Source: Paraphaeosphaeria minitans
Taxonomy: Eukaryota > Ascomycota > Dothideomycetes > Pleosporales > Didymosphaeriaceae
Direction: 5' to 3'
Assembly: GCA_015832175.1 (NCBI GenBank)
Contig: WJXW01000005.1
Span: forward strand, 620,001-684,000
Length of the DNA stretch: 64,000 nt
Each line of letters opens with the position of its first letter. Within the stretch, counting starts at the first letter, position 1. Under the pieces are notes generated by a model. It was not told the DNA's origin, ran no database searches, and saw only the letters and a program-made list of their open reading frames with translations. A program made the translations under genes and the position numbers. Shown here piece by piece: positions 42,830 through 55,118 of this stretch.

Positions 42830-45800
42830 AGCTTCCCTTATGATATTTATGTGTTCTTCCCTATAGGCTAGATAGGACTATTATTATACCTATAGTCCCC
42901 CTAGGCGGCCTTAAAGTGGTCTAGAGCCGTAGTGTCTATAATATTTTTAACTAGCACCTAAGTTAGCAATACCTATTTAGTCTACTTTACTAGCGCCTAT
43001 TATTATTTTCTCTAAGTATTCTTAATGCGTAGGACCTTCTCTACTTTCTATTTACGTAGGTCTAGGTCCGCTTCTTCTAGCTCTAGGGCTAGGCCTAGCT
43101 AGGCGTTAGTCTAGATCTAACTAGGTAGGGGATTATCTACTGCTCGCTTAAAGAGGTTAATATAGATAGTTTTATAAAGATTACTAGACAGATCTAGCAT
43201 TACTATAAGTAGAGATAGTATAGCTATTATAGTATACTTAACTTTAAGCTAGTTAAGTTTCTTTTTTAGCTAGTTAGTTTTTACGTTATATAGTAAAAAC
43301 TATATCTTGTCTTTAACTTAGAATTACTCTATAAGGTAATAAGTATAGTTTATAGCCTTTATAGTGCGCTGCTATCTATAGGTAATAGCAGCCTAGGCTA
43401 AAGCTATCCCTCTTTTAAGGTAGTCTAGAAAGTGCTTTACCCTCCTAGTAGGGGTATAGGTAGACTCTGCTAGTAAAGGGATTCTCTTAAGAAGATTAAT
43501 ATAATATCTATTTAGTAGAAAGTTTAGGCTTAGGCCTATAGTAGTAGATACTCTATTATTTAATATAAGCTAGTAGGCTAGGAGGCAGTCTAACTAGTCT
43601 ATTTATTTAAAGTTAACTATAATATAAAGGACTAAGAGTACCTCCTAGTTTGCCCTTTTTATGCTGCTGTTAGTTTAGGGGTAGTATACTATAGAGAGAA
43701 GTTATTTTATTCTAGTTAATTTACATAGTGTAGTCTAGAACTTCCCTAGCTAGTCTAAGCCTCTATCTATAATTAGTAAGGTAGGGAAGCTATAGAACTA
43801 CTACTATATATTATAGAAGCGGGCTGTATAGTGCTCTACTATTATAGAAGTTATAGTTTCTAGTTGTATATACTTTAACAGCCTATTAGTAATTATAAGT
43901 AGGTATTGCAGTGCTGCTATAGAGGTCTAAGGGAGGTTTATTATAAAATCTATTAAGAGTTACGCCTAGTACTAGTCTGTAATTAGGAGTAGCTGTAGGA
44001 GACCTTACTACTTCTACTAGTCTATATACGCTTCTACACAGTGGCAATTACGCACAAATTAGGTAATGTCTTTAGATATATTATTCTAGTAGTAGTCCTA
44101 GCAGATAATCTTAAACATAGAGTTCTTTCTAGGATAGCCTATAACTAGAGACTTATATATGCGCTATATAATAGTAGTAGTAAAAGGTTCTTAAGCTAGA
44201 ACCTAAAGGACTTCTTACTATAGAAGGAACTTATATACACTAATTATATAGTCCCTAATATATTAGGAGGTGGCAGCTACTATAAAGAATATATAGTTAC
44301 TATAGCGCACTGCCTTAAACCTAATATAGTAGGGGGGGAACTCTACTATAGCTACGTTCTAGAGTGCCTATAGATACGTGTTAGTAAAGATCTAAGTCCC
44401 TACTAGCGCTGTTAAAGATTGTGTCTACACTAGGGTAGCCTAGATAGTCCTAGGTACTATTAGTAGGGCGTTTATTCTTACCTACTAGGCTATATTCTAC
44501 TTACGCCAGCTTAGTGCGTCTAGCTTAGCTATCTAGAATTTAGGCTAGTAGTAAAGGTAGAAGTAAAAGGTAGAGAGTAACTCTAACTACTAGTGCTAGC
44601 GCTTACTTAATTCTTAGATCTTTATAAAGTATTTAAGGTTCTTATAGTCTATTAGAATCTTAAAGGGGTGTACTACTCTTATTAGCTTTAGTCTCTATGC
44701 CTATAAGGCCTATATAATTATAAGTAGCTCTTTATTATAAATAGTGTAGTTCTACTAGGCTAGTGTTAGGGCTGCAGAGTAGTAAGCTATAAGGTGCTAG
44801 ATCCCCTTAATACGTTAGAAGAGGTAGGCCCTAGTAGCGCTACCTAAGTAGTCCGCCTCTACTAGTGTGTCGCGCTCTAGGTCCTAGAGCGCTAGAATAG
44901 GGCCCTATATAAATATGTCCTTTAGGGCCTAGAAGGCCTCTTATTCCCTAGGGCCCTATTAAAACAGGACCCCTTTCTTAGTAAGGGTATATAGGGGTAC
45001 AGCCTACTTAGAGAATTAGGGGAGAAAGTCGTAATAGAAGTTAGTAAAACTAATAAAGTAGTAGACTACACGTACTATAAAAGAGGTGTCCTATTAATTA
45101 ATTACTTATATCTTTACTAGATTAGGGCGAATAGCCTTGCCTACTATAATAAAATAATCTAGGTACCTAACCTCTATTATTGCGAATTTATATTTCCTTA
45201 GGTCTATAAATAGTCTAGCTTCTTATAGGAGTCCTAGCACTTGTTGTATATAGTCCTAGTGTTAGCGTAGGGGTCCTATTATATAGATAAGGATATTATC
45301 TAGATAAGCTGTATATATATTACCTAGGGTATTTTTTAGAGCGCTATTAATATAGCGCTAGAATATAGTAGGTGCCCTAGTTAGTCTAAATAGGACTACT
45401 AACTACTTAAAAAGACTAAACTAAGTATAAAATATAGTGCGGTGTTCTTCCCCCTTTATAACTTATAGCTTATAAAAGGCAGCGTAGATATCTACCTTTA
45501 TAAACTAAGTAGCCTAGGAGAGGGTGCGTAGTGTCTCTTTAATAAGTAGGAGGAGGTACTAATCTAGCTTAGAGATTATATTAATCTCCTAATAGTTAAT
45601 ATATAGGCGCTATTTCCCCCTAGGCTTTAGGGCTAGAAGGACTAGAGTACCTACTAAAAAGGAGCTAGCTTATATCTAGCCCTTATTTATAAGTTCTGTA
45701 AGTTAGCGCCAGAGTTCTGCTAGCTAATCTCTAGACATGCTATATAGTAGGCCCTAAGATAGTCTTAGGAGGGAGCTGCTTAGGGTCTACCTTAGGCAAA

Positions 45801-46480
45801 TATAGTAGTTTAACGTGCCCTAGTATAGTAGGAGGCTAGATGCTTTAGTTTTATTAAAGATAGTAGTGTACTCTACTAGTTCTAGGGGGAGAGTTCTACT
45901 ATCTTTAGTAAGGCCTAGCCCTACTACGTTATAGGGGGGTAGGAGTCTTACTATACAAGTAAGCGTTATTATAAGTATTTAAGTAATATCCTAGAGCGAA
46001 GTTAGGAATACTTTTTTCTAGTCTTTATCTAGAGTATTAAAGGGTGTTACGTTATCCTCCTTATCTACTAGCGTAGTAAGGAGGCCTCACCTCTTTGCCG
46101 CCTAGATGTTAAGAGCGATAAGACCCCTAGCTACGCTAATTATAATTTTGCTGCTATAGATATCTACTACTACTCTAGACTTAGCTAGCTAGGGGGCCCC
46201 TAGGATTATATTCTAGTAGAGGTTAGGGATTATATAAGCGTAAAGGGTCTATTACTACCTAGATATATTATAAGGCACTACTACTATCTCTATAATAAGG
46301 GTCTATAGTAATAACCTAGCAGCCTATTCTAGCTTCTAAGCTAAGATTATAATACGCTGTAGTAAAAGTAAATCTACTAGCCTAGAGCTAATTACTATAA
46401 AGTATTTACACTTTATATTAATTAGGGTCTCTATATACTATATGCTGTTAAGGAAAACGTAGAGGGTAGGGGTAGGCCTA
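42830..46480 (-). pseudogene. Gypsy-2 pol: protease, RT, RNase H, integrase, chromodomain
   Basis: Read leftwards. A protease/linker motif IILGAPQLAKSRVVVDIY lies near 46150-46220. RT shows FRLTRAPTIF near 45370-45400 and the palm YLDNILIY near 45283-45310. RNase H is at about 44450-45000. In integrase, the catalytic part reads LLIIDRGLDQLGKF near 43740-43790 and YYPQTNSSIKRANQE near 43665-43710. A chromodomain-like end (VEKVLRIKNT, then ALVKxTKQVL, DTTALDHFKAAQGDY) lies at about 42890-43065, with the Trp codons as TAG. The VKWTG-type chromodomain and TALDxF tail are typical of fungal chromoviruses. Inactive. Confidence 0.85.
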
Positions 46481-46489
46481 TTTATGCCT

Positions 46490-47700
46490 ACCCTAGCCCT
46501 AGCCACTCTAACTATTACAGCTTACCCTAATTATACCTCTATTAATGCTGTCGCGCTTAGCCCTTACGTTAGCGCTAGACTAAGGGCTATTTTTTTTCTT
46601 AACTAGATACTTATTTTATTATGCTAAGGTTAGGTCGTAATTACCTAGAGTAAAATAGTATTAAGATAGGCTCTAGCTATATAGTTAGGCTTACTGCAGT
46701 AAGTGCACACGCCTACATCCTAGCGTTACTAGAAGATATATTTAGGTATCTAGTTTAGGCGCTGCTTACCTACCTCTCTACTAGCTTAGGGCCAGGTTAA
46801 GGTTAAAGCCGCTATAGGAGTTATATAAATATTACTATTACTATTCTTAGGAGGGGGCTAGCCACCTTTATAGGAGGTAGCTTAAGTAGTAAGCTTATCT
46901 TCTAGAGCCTCTATTTTAAGATCTACTGCGATTTATAAAAACCTAGTAATAGCTGCATTATAGTCCCCTTTAGGAACGTCGTAGTTAAAGGCAACTATGT
47001 AGATATTACGCTAGATTATATAGCATAACTTACGCAGTTTCTTAGCGTTACTTTACTAGCCGCCGCCTACCTCTACTAAGGTCTATTTAAAGTGGACGTA
47101 AAAGTTAGAGAAACTCTCCTTATAGCCCTACCTAATTATATTAAGGCGTGCTTTAGCCTTTTACTAGGTGTGTTTGTTAGCGTATATAAAAGTAAGGTAC
47201 TATATAAACGTCTATAGGTTAAATTAGTTATCCACCCCCCTAGTTTAGTAGAAGGCCACTACTATGTCCTAAGGACTGTTATCTAGGCAGTTCTATATTA
47301 GCGCCTATTCCTTTTAGGGGGAGCTAATAAACTGCTTATTAGCCTAGAGCTTATAATTTATTATAACCTTCTAGGCCCTAAACTATATCTTTAAGCCCCT
47401 AAACTTAGTTAGGCTTAGGAGCAGTTTACGCTATAGAATTAGCTAGTCTATACTAGTAAATAGGGATCTGCCCCCTATAGTAGAGGTGGATAGGCCTAGG
47501 GCAGTGCTAGTATAGGCCTATTAGCGTATAAAGAGCTCGCGCAGCTCTTTATTCTAAAGTTATAGTATTTATATAGTAGAGCGGTCTTTGTCTCTAGTAG
47601 TAATTAAGTTCTATAGTTATTCTACTAACTTAGCGATATTAGAGGCATCTATTAGTAGGTTATTCTAGACTCTATTACGTTTCTCTATTCCTTTAAACAA
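46490..47700 (-). pseudogene. Gypsy-2 gag with CCHC zinc knuckle
   Basis: The minus-strand frame downstream of the 5' LTR ends with CTYCSKPNYIARAY near 46660-46705, a CCHC knuckle in which the Gly-His and last Cys are replaced (CxxC-x3-GH-x4-C in intact relatives). The rest is helical Gag-like sequence with many stops. Confidence 0.65.
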
Positions 47701-47727
47701 CTCTTTTCTAGAAGACCTAGAATTTAA

Positions 47728-47919
47728 TGTTATAGGCTAGCCTTAGAGAATAAATAAAACTATAAGTGCTAAATATAAAGGATGAATTCTAGGTATTAAG
47801 TCTCTATAGGGGGGTGTGCTGCTTATAAGAAGAGTTTTCCTTAGTACGTCTACTTCTTTAGGGCAGTTCCTTTCCTTAAGATCCTTCTAAAGGCTGGGGC
47901 TATGCCCCAGCCCATTACA
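47728..47919 (-). repeat. Gypsy-2 5' LTR
   Basis: A 192-bp LTR starting TGTTATAGGCTAGCC and ending cccattaca, followed by atacc. The ggctggggctatgccccagcc palindrome near its end is perfect here (47893-47913), while in the partner LTR it has been altered symmetrically by RIP. Confidence 0.9.
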
Positions 47920-47924
47920 ATACC

Positions 47925-48593
47925 TTTAATAAATTTTATAAATAAGGACGTACCCTTTAAATAGATAAATAAGTGTAGAATAATATTCTTACTCCTTAAA
48001 ACAGTATATATTATAAAACCTATCTTTATTTATTTTAGAAGTATTAAACCACTACGCTTTAAAATAGAAGCAATTTTGCGCTAGACGCCTACACTAAATA
48101 AGAACATAATAGTTAATAGTACATAATTACCTACTACTTACGCAAATTTAATAACGCTAAAACACGATATAATATATATAATAAAGAACTCTACGCTATT
48201 ATAAAAGCCTTAAAGTACTAGAGGGTTTACGCGCTTAGTTACTTAACACTAGAAATCTATATAGATTTTAAGAACCTTCTAAGGTTTACAATAATAAAAG
48301 AACTTACGCTATAATAATAAAGATAGTTATAGACTACTATATAGTATAAGTTTAAAATTATCTATATAGCTAGAAAAGAAAATGGCAGAGTAGACGCTCT
48401 TAGCCAACAAAGTAATCTAGTAGGAGAAAAGGCAAAAACCTTCTTTATAATTCTTTGTAAAGCTAAAGATAAATCTCTAAAACTAATAGTAAAACTAAAT
48501 TAACTTTTAGTAATTAACTAAGAAGTTCTAGAATATCTATAGACTAAGATTATCTAATAATACTATAATAATCCTATATGTAGACACCTAGGC
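47925..48593 (+). pseudogene. Gypsy-1 RNase H and integrase start (plus copy)
   Basis: Resumes after Gypsy-2 with PLINFINKDVPFK-like sequence (RT thumb), then RNase H legible as LYAIIKALKY (near 48190-48215) and RKENGRVDALSQQSNLVGEKA (near 48375-48435). It ends in the integrase N-terminal region at the Gypsy-3 insertion. Confidence 0.82.
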
Positions 48594-48809
48594 TGTAAGG
48601 CCTAGTTATAGGCAATAGTACTTGCTTCACACTAGGAAGAATAGTAAAAAGATAACTCTAGTAATATTAATAAAATAATACTTATGTTATATAGAGTTAA
48701 CGCGCAGTATAGGTTTTATATAGCTAGCTTACTTAGCGTACAGACCCTCTATAAGGCCTTAGCGCTAGATACTACAACACTATAATAATATTATAATCTA
48801 CTTATTATA
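48594..48809 (-). repeat. Gypsy-3 3' LTR
   Basis: A 216-bp LTR from TGTAAGGCCTAG to cttattata. The adjoining cctccccctct (48812-48824) is the polypurine tract on the minus strand. Confidence 0.9.
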
Positions 48810-49079
48810 GAACCTCCCCCTCTAGCTGTAGTCCTTTGTAGCATACTATAGCCTTAATAAAAACCTTACCCTATAGGAAAAGAAAAGAGTGTTTATAGGG
48901 GTACGTATTATATACGTAATAATAGTATATTATAAGTAAATAGCGTATATTGTAAACGCATTATACGTGTTATTTATTATAAGACTTCTACGCCTTCTAT
49001 TTAATGTAGCCTTTTGTAATATAGGGTAGTAGGGCTATATAGTGTTAATATTATTTTAGTCTTTGTGTGCTCTCCACCT

Positions 49080-49650
49080 ACACAACATATAAATAATATA
49101 TTCTTACTATAGATAGAGCGCTTAATCTTTAAACAACCCCCTTAATTACTTAAAATACTATACTACCTAGTGCCTAAATATATTAAGAAGTCTAATCTCT
49201 GTGATACTACTACTTTTATATTTAGTAGAGATACTAAGCGCGTAGACTATAATATAGTCCTTATAACTTATATACGCTACGCGCAGAACTTAGTAAAACT
49301 CCCTAAAGACTATACTAAAGATAATAATAAGCGCGGTAACTATTATATTAAAAGTAATTACAGAGGATATAACTTAGTATATCTAAAGTTACGTATTATA
49401 TATACGCTTTAGCTAATACTTATAGGTGCTAAAAGTAATAAATAGGCGCCTTAATCGCCTATACGCCCTTTATAACTACTACTATATTATAGTTATAGAG
49501 ACTCTAGGTGGGCAGCGCAAAATAAATAAGCGTATAAAAATAGTAGACTTAAAACTAGCTTATTACTAAAAGTAATTTAACTTAGAGCTAGCTAACTACT
49601 AGTGTGTTATAGCTTATCTTAGTACACCTATAGGTGTAGTAACCTAGGTG
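49080..49650 (+). pseudogene. Antisense accessory ORF of Gypsy-3
   Basis: A stretch of 80 codons (49170-49412) is free of stops on the strand opposite to pol. It reads PKYIKKSNLCDTTTFIF, then SRDTKRVDYNIVLITYIRY and KRGNYYIKSNYRGYNLVYL. It opens on GTG, so the true start was probably upstream, beyond a TAA (from CAA) that is present in both copies. It continues past a TAG as LILIGAKSNK. The copy at 29120-29700 keeps the same frame. The protein is Tyr-, Asn- and Lys-rich with no recognised domain. It is a remnant, not a functional gene. Confidence 0.48.
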
Positions 49651-50129
49651 CCTACTACTAGCCCTTAGTATCTAGGCTTAATTCTAGTAAAGTAGCGTTA
49701 GATTACTAATACTCTTAAGATAGTTATTTCCCTTATATAGTAGATAGTAAGTTCGCACCTTTCCTACACTTAAAACGCATACTAATAACTTATTTTAGAT
49801 TAATCTAGCGTCTACTCTTTGCTGTAATAAGGGCGACTTAGATAATAGCAATAAAGAAAGTAAAGAAGAGGTTACTACTAAAGGTATAGTAAGTAAGAAT
49901 AGTAAGAATAGTAAGAATAATAAAGATAATAAGTAGTAGGGGCGTAGGTAACGCATAGTTTAGTTAGATTACTTCTTAGAAGCTAGCCTATAGGCTTTAG
50001 GTAAATACTCTTAATAAGCTATAAGTGCTCTATAAGCTATAGTGCCCTATAATATTATATATTATATCTATATTCTATGTACTGTTATTATGTCTTTTAC
50101 TTCTTTTTTATATATTTAGCTCTTTTTCC

Positions 50130-53100
50130 TTTAAAGGTTTAGACTAGGTTATTTATATCTTTAAAGTCTAACTCTAGAATCTAGGTGTTCTAAGTCTTAT
50201 TATAGCCTTTTTAGTAGAGTAGGTATTACTTTTGCCCCTTTCTTATATACTTAGCTAGGATTTCTTCTACTTTCTAGGCTTCTCCTCCTTTAGGTGTAAC
50301 CTCTAGTAGCTAGGTGTTAATATCTTCTACTCCTAGCCTTAGTTTCTATTATTTAAGAAGGGAAATATAAAACACGTTATAAATGTAATAGTGTAGTAGG
50401 AGGAGTAGGTAGTATACCTATATTCTAACTACGTCTTATACTTAGAAGGGCCTAATAAATTTTCTTAATAGTTTCTTACTTAGTTATTAAGGCATATATA
50501 TATTCTTTATACTAAGTAGAACTAAGTCGCCTTTTAAGAATAACTTTTACTTAGGCTTTTTATTATAGTACTAGCTCTAATACTCTTATACTAAGTATAA
50601 GTGCTTTATAAGTAATGCGCGTGCGCTGTGTATATATTTTACTCTCTTAACTATATCTAGGTAGCTCCCCCTCTAGCCTACTATCTATAGGAGGCGTAGT
50701 AAGGATAGGGTGCTTACTATATACTATATAGAAAGGCGTTGTCTTTATTAAATTATAGATAGAGTTGTTGTATATAAATTAAGCTGTTAGGAGTAGTTTA
50801 ATCTAGTTTATTTATAGAAGTGTAATAAATATATAAAGGTATTATTTAAGTGTCTAATTCTAGCGCTTTATTTACTTGTCTATTTAAGAGTAGAAAGTGG
50901 TGCTAAACCTACTTTTTACCTGTAGTTAGTAGCATATTTCTGCCTAAAAAGCGAAGGTAAAGGTAGAGTCCCTATTAAATATAATACCTTTCTAAATACT
51001 AAACTTTAAGATAACCTTTTAGAAGTAGGTTTCTATAAATTCCTTTGTATTCTATGTTTTCTGTGTAGGGATATAGATACCTATCTTAGAGAATTAGTAT
51101 ATAATTATAAAGATTATATTAAAAGTGTAGCTGCCTTGATTTTTCGCTAGTAGAAATCTAGTTATAAAGTCTAGTAAGACTTTCTTAAAAATTTCCTTTA
51201 GTGTTAGAAGAGGTAATAGCTAGCTATACTTACTATACCTTAAAGCTTTACTCTTTTAGTAAATAGTATAAGTCTTTATGTACTTTTAAATATCTTAACC
51301 TATAAGAGGCTAATAGTAGGTCCTCTTAATAGTCTTAAGCGTTCTACGTATACTAAAGTGGCCTACTATATACTTATTATAGTGCTAGAATAAAATCTCT
51401 TACCTAATTACTAGTTTATCTAGGATGTATAATTTACTATTATACTTTAGGACTTCTATTTTATTAAGGCGCTATACTTACACTTTACTACTACTTTAAG
51501 TGCTTCTATTATACCTTAAGCTAGTAATATACTTAATAGTAAAGGTGTCCCTTTACTAAAGCTACTAAACTTTAGTAATAAAGTTAGACTCTTTTATTAT
51601 AGATTTACTACTAACTAATACTCTAGCTAGTAAGCGTAGTATATATAGCGTACACACTATAGCACTAGTAGTAGGGACCCTTATAGCTTTATAAATGTTA
51701 GTAATATACGTCTTATATACGCCTAATAAGCTTAGCTTATTTGTAGATCTACTTACTCTACTATGCTTAGTCCTTTACAGTATTTTGTTCTATAGGGTAG
51801 GTAATAAATAGGTTAGTAATAGGTTCTCCTATGTGTAATCTACCCTTCATAATAGTCTATCTGCTAGGTTTGTTTTCCTTAGGCAGTGTTTTACTTTAAA
51901 ATTAAAAGCTGCTAGGTATATTACTTATTATACTTATTATAGGTTTAGTTTCTATATAGCGCGTATGCCGCGTAAGTTATTATAGTTACTTAGCACTTAA
52001 ATTGTGTGCTGCGTGCTATCTAAATAATGTCTCTATTACTTAAAGCAGTAGATAATAGTAAGGAGCTTAAGGTTATATACTTTATAATTTAGCTCTACTG
52101 CTTAAAGTTTTCTTAATATAAAAGTAACTAGGTGCCACTTCTAGTCTTTAAATAGCTATAAAAAGATACTATATATTACAAAAGTAGATATATTAGTTTC
52201 TAATTAGATTAGTAGCGTAGGGTTAAAGTCCTATAGAATAGGCGTACTTAAGAAGCGCGTTTTAAGTATTTTAAAAGTATTATTAGCTTTTACTAACTAT
52301 TAGAACACTTAGTTCTTCTTAAGTAGGTTTAAGAGAGGAGTAGTTTCTTATATATATACTTTAATAAATTGCCTATAAAAGTTTATAAAGTCTAGAAATA
52401 ACTAGAGCTCTTAGATACTAGTTAGCTATAGCTATTCTATAATAGTTACTATGTATATAGGATTAGCGCAGATTCCTTGCGTAGTTATAATAAAACTAAA
52501 GAAGTAGACTTTGCCTAAGGCGAATGTATACTTAGTAAAATTAATAAAAAGTTTAGCCTTTTATAATAATTTAAGTTTAGCGTAGATAGCGCGCTAATAA
52601 AGCGTAAAATCCTTATTATAGGTATAGATAAGTATATTATCTAGATATATAATATATATGTGATCTAGGTGTAGTGCTAGTGCCTTATTAATATATACCT
52701 AGAAGCTTATAAAGGTATTAGTTAAGCTAAATAGTATTACTAAGTATTTAAAGTGGCTATAGTAAGTTTAGAATATAGTTTTCTACTTAGCTCCTGCCTA
52801 GATCTAAATTCTATAGTAGGCGTTACGAAGATTAAGGGTTATATAGTAGTATATACCTAATAGGCGGTTAAGCGTCTGTTTAACTAAGGGTAGTAGGTAA
52901 TAATCTTTAATAGTAATTATATTAAGGCCCTAATAGTCTATAGAAAGCTATAGTGTACTATCTTTCTTAGAGGCAAATAGAATTAGTACTCTAGCTAGGC
53001 TAGTGCTATACTTAATTTTTTTTTTTTAAGGCATCTTCTAGATACTTCTAAAGTACTTTAAACTCTTACTCTAAGAGATTATAGAGTAGTCTATAAGGAG

Positions 53101-53180
53101 GTTTCTTTCCCTCTATAATAGAGATAGTATAATTAGACTCTTTAAAACTTAGTAGGGTAGACACTGCTTTTTTAATTAAC
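50130..53180 (-). pseudogene. Gypsy-3 pol: RT, RNase H, integrase, chromodomain
   Basis: Minus strand. The RT starts near 53170 (FKESNYTISII, equivalent to the plus-strand copy at 63575). It has FSLTNTFISF near 52700-52740 and palm YLDNILIYTY near 52620-52650. RNase H and integrase occupy about 50650-52400. The C-terminal integrase segment LLRKFIRPF and HYYIYNVFYISLLK near 50350-50470 is the GPF/Y-like module. A chromodomain follows at about 50130-50300 (AQKVEEILAKYIRKGQK, YLLYQKGYNKTQN, LELDFKDINNLV). Catalytic Asp-to-Asn changes and many stops show inactivity. Confidence 0.85.
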
Positions 53181-53839
53181 TATATTACTATATTTACGTA
53201 ATGTGTTAGGAATACGCAGTACCTACGCTAAATATACTTTATTAATACACGCTAGGTGCTCTAAGCTTACATGAGTTATTTATAAGACCTTTAGAAGAAA
53301 TAAAGCTAAGCTAGTATACTCTATATTATTTTTAAAGTCCTTTATAGTAACAAGCTATATTAAAGCTATAGTATAGCCCTAGCGCTATATTTATAAGCTG
53401 TAATTAAGGTGGATATTACTTTCTTATAAAAAGGGGTTACTAAGTAGGAGAGGAATCCTTTTCTTATTAACACTATAGATAGTAGTTTTTGTTCTGCGCT
53501 CTACCTCTATATTATCTATAATACGCACCTAGAGTGTATAGGCAGTATAGGTACTTTATCTTTAGGCCCTAATCTATTCTAGTTTAGGGAGCTAAGCCCC
53601 TTTAATAGGCTTTAGATTTATTTTAATAGTAATAATCTAGATAATTAGGCTAATATTAGCTTATAGGTTAAGAATTATATAGAGTTCCCTCTCTAAGCCT
53701 ATATTTTTAGCTGCGTTATACGTGCGCTTTATGCCTAGTAAGATATAAATTAGTAGGCGCCTTACTATATCTAGGTTATAGATAAGGCTTAGCCTTTTCC
53801 CTTATAGTTTACTTATATAGGAATCCAGTTAGGATTACT

Positions 53840-54890
53840 ACCTTTATATTTATTAGTATAGTAGCTAGTTTTATAGCACTTATAGTAGGTAACACTTTTC
53901 TTATCTTAGGTCTTACTATTACCTTTAGATATTTAGTAGTTTAGCGTAGTATCCTTAGATTTTTTTAATATATAATGTAGGCTTAACTCCTACGTTATAG
54001 GTGCGCGGCGTAGATTTTGCTTAAGCGTAGAGCCTAAAGTAATAAAGTCTTCTCTAGTTATAGGCACCTAATAGTAGTTAGTAATAGCCTTCTGTAGCTT
54101 AGGTTTAAGCTTAAAGAAAAGGTACTACACCTTTTACTTCTTAGTGTAAGGTATAAGTTAATTTTTAAGAATATTAAGGTAAGTTATAAAAGAGTACATA
54201 GTTTAGTCTCTTCGCTATATTACTTAAGTATACGCTATAGCTGCTTCTATGCTATAATTTACTAGGTCTAAAAGTAAGTTAAGTATATACTACTTAAAGT
54301 ACTTTAAGGTAGGTATTTCTCCTTTAGTTTTAAAGGTGCGCTTATAGTATATATACTATAGTTCTTTTAGGTTGCCTATAAGGTACCGCATTGCCTAGAT
54401 AACTTTATCTCTATCCTATTTAAATTCTTATAGTAAGAGGCGAAAAGCTACCTTATAGAAACAGAAGAATTTATAATACTCTTTAAAGTTCTTACCTTTA
54501 TATTTAGTAGGGTCCTTAGGTTAAAGCGCACACTTAATATATATTACTATATATACTATAGGCGCGCCCCGCTTATATGTGTTAGTAGATAAGATTTTAA
54601 TATTCTTAGTAGTAGCTACTACGCTAGAGGTTTAGCTTATGCTTTTAAGTTAAGAGATTTTATTAAGGTATAAAGTTAATATATAGCGTAAAGCTTATTG
54701 CGCTTCTTTTTAGTAACTAAAATGCGCTACTTAAGCGTTAAAAGTAGACTTAAATTACGCGTTGCTAGCTCTCCTTTTATATACTAGATAAAAGGGTCTT
54801 TACTGCCTTTAAAGGCTTTAGGTAAGGTCTGCCCCCTACTAGTAGCTTATGTAACTCTAGGAGCTATCCTTAGACTATTGTAGATAAAGT
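53840..54890 (-). pseudogene. Gypsy-3 gag with CCHC zinc knuckle
   Basis: The minus-strand frame after the 5' LTR is a helical Gag with RIP-type stops. It ends in CYKTSYYTNKY (from YKCYKTSYYTNKY) near 53850-53895, recognisable as a CxxC-x4-H-x4-C knuckle with His and last Cys mutated. Bases 53180-53840 should hold the protease and linker, but I could not locate the active-site motif with confidence. Confidence 0.65.
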
Positions 54891-54897
54891 ATTATTA

Positions 54898-55113
54898 TGT
54901 AAAGTCTAGTTATAGGCAATAGTACTTGCTTTACACTAGGAAGGACAGTAAAAGGATAACTCTAGTAATATTAATAGAATAATACTTATCTTATATAGAG
55001 TTAACACGTAGTGTAGGTTTTATATAGCTAGCTCGCTTAGCGCACAGACCTTCTATAAGGGCTTAGCGCTAGATATTACAACACTATAATAATATTGTAA
55101 TCTACCTGTTATA
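54898..55113 (-). repeat. Gypsy-3 5' LTR
   Basis: A 216-bp LTR from TGTAAAGTCTAG to cctgttata, followed by the target duplication taggc. Confidence 0.9.
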
Positions 55114-55118
55114 TAGGC

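Larger units (their letters stand above)
40782..47919 (-). mobile_element. Gypsy-2: full-length Ty3/gypsy chromovirus, minus strand
   Basis: A 7138-bp element with 192-bp LTRs and exact target duplication atacc (40777-40781 and 47920-47924). The uninterrupted site is in the other Gypsy-1 at about 7831-7850. Minus-strand order is gag with zinc knuckle, protease, RT, RNase H, integrase, chromodomain. About 1.9 kb with a plus-strand reading frame separates pol from the 3' LTR. Confidence 0.92.
48594..55113 (-). mobile_element. Gypsy-3: full-length Ty3/gypsy chromovirus, minus strand
   Basis: A 6520-bp element with 216-bp LTRs and exact target duplication taggc (48589-48593 and 55114-55118). The uninterrupted site is in the other Gypsy-1 at about 7164-7178. 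Minus-strand order is gag with zinc knuckle, RT, RNase H, integrase, chromodomain. A plus-strand reading frame lies next to the 3' LTR. Confidence 0.92.
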
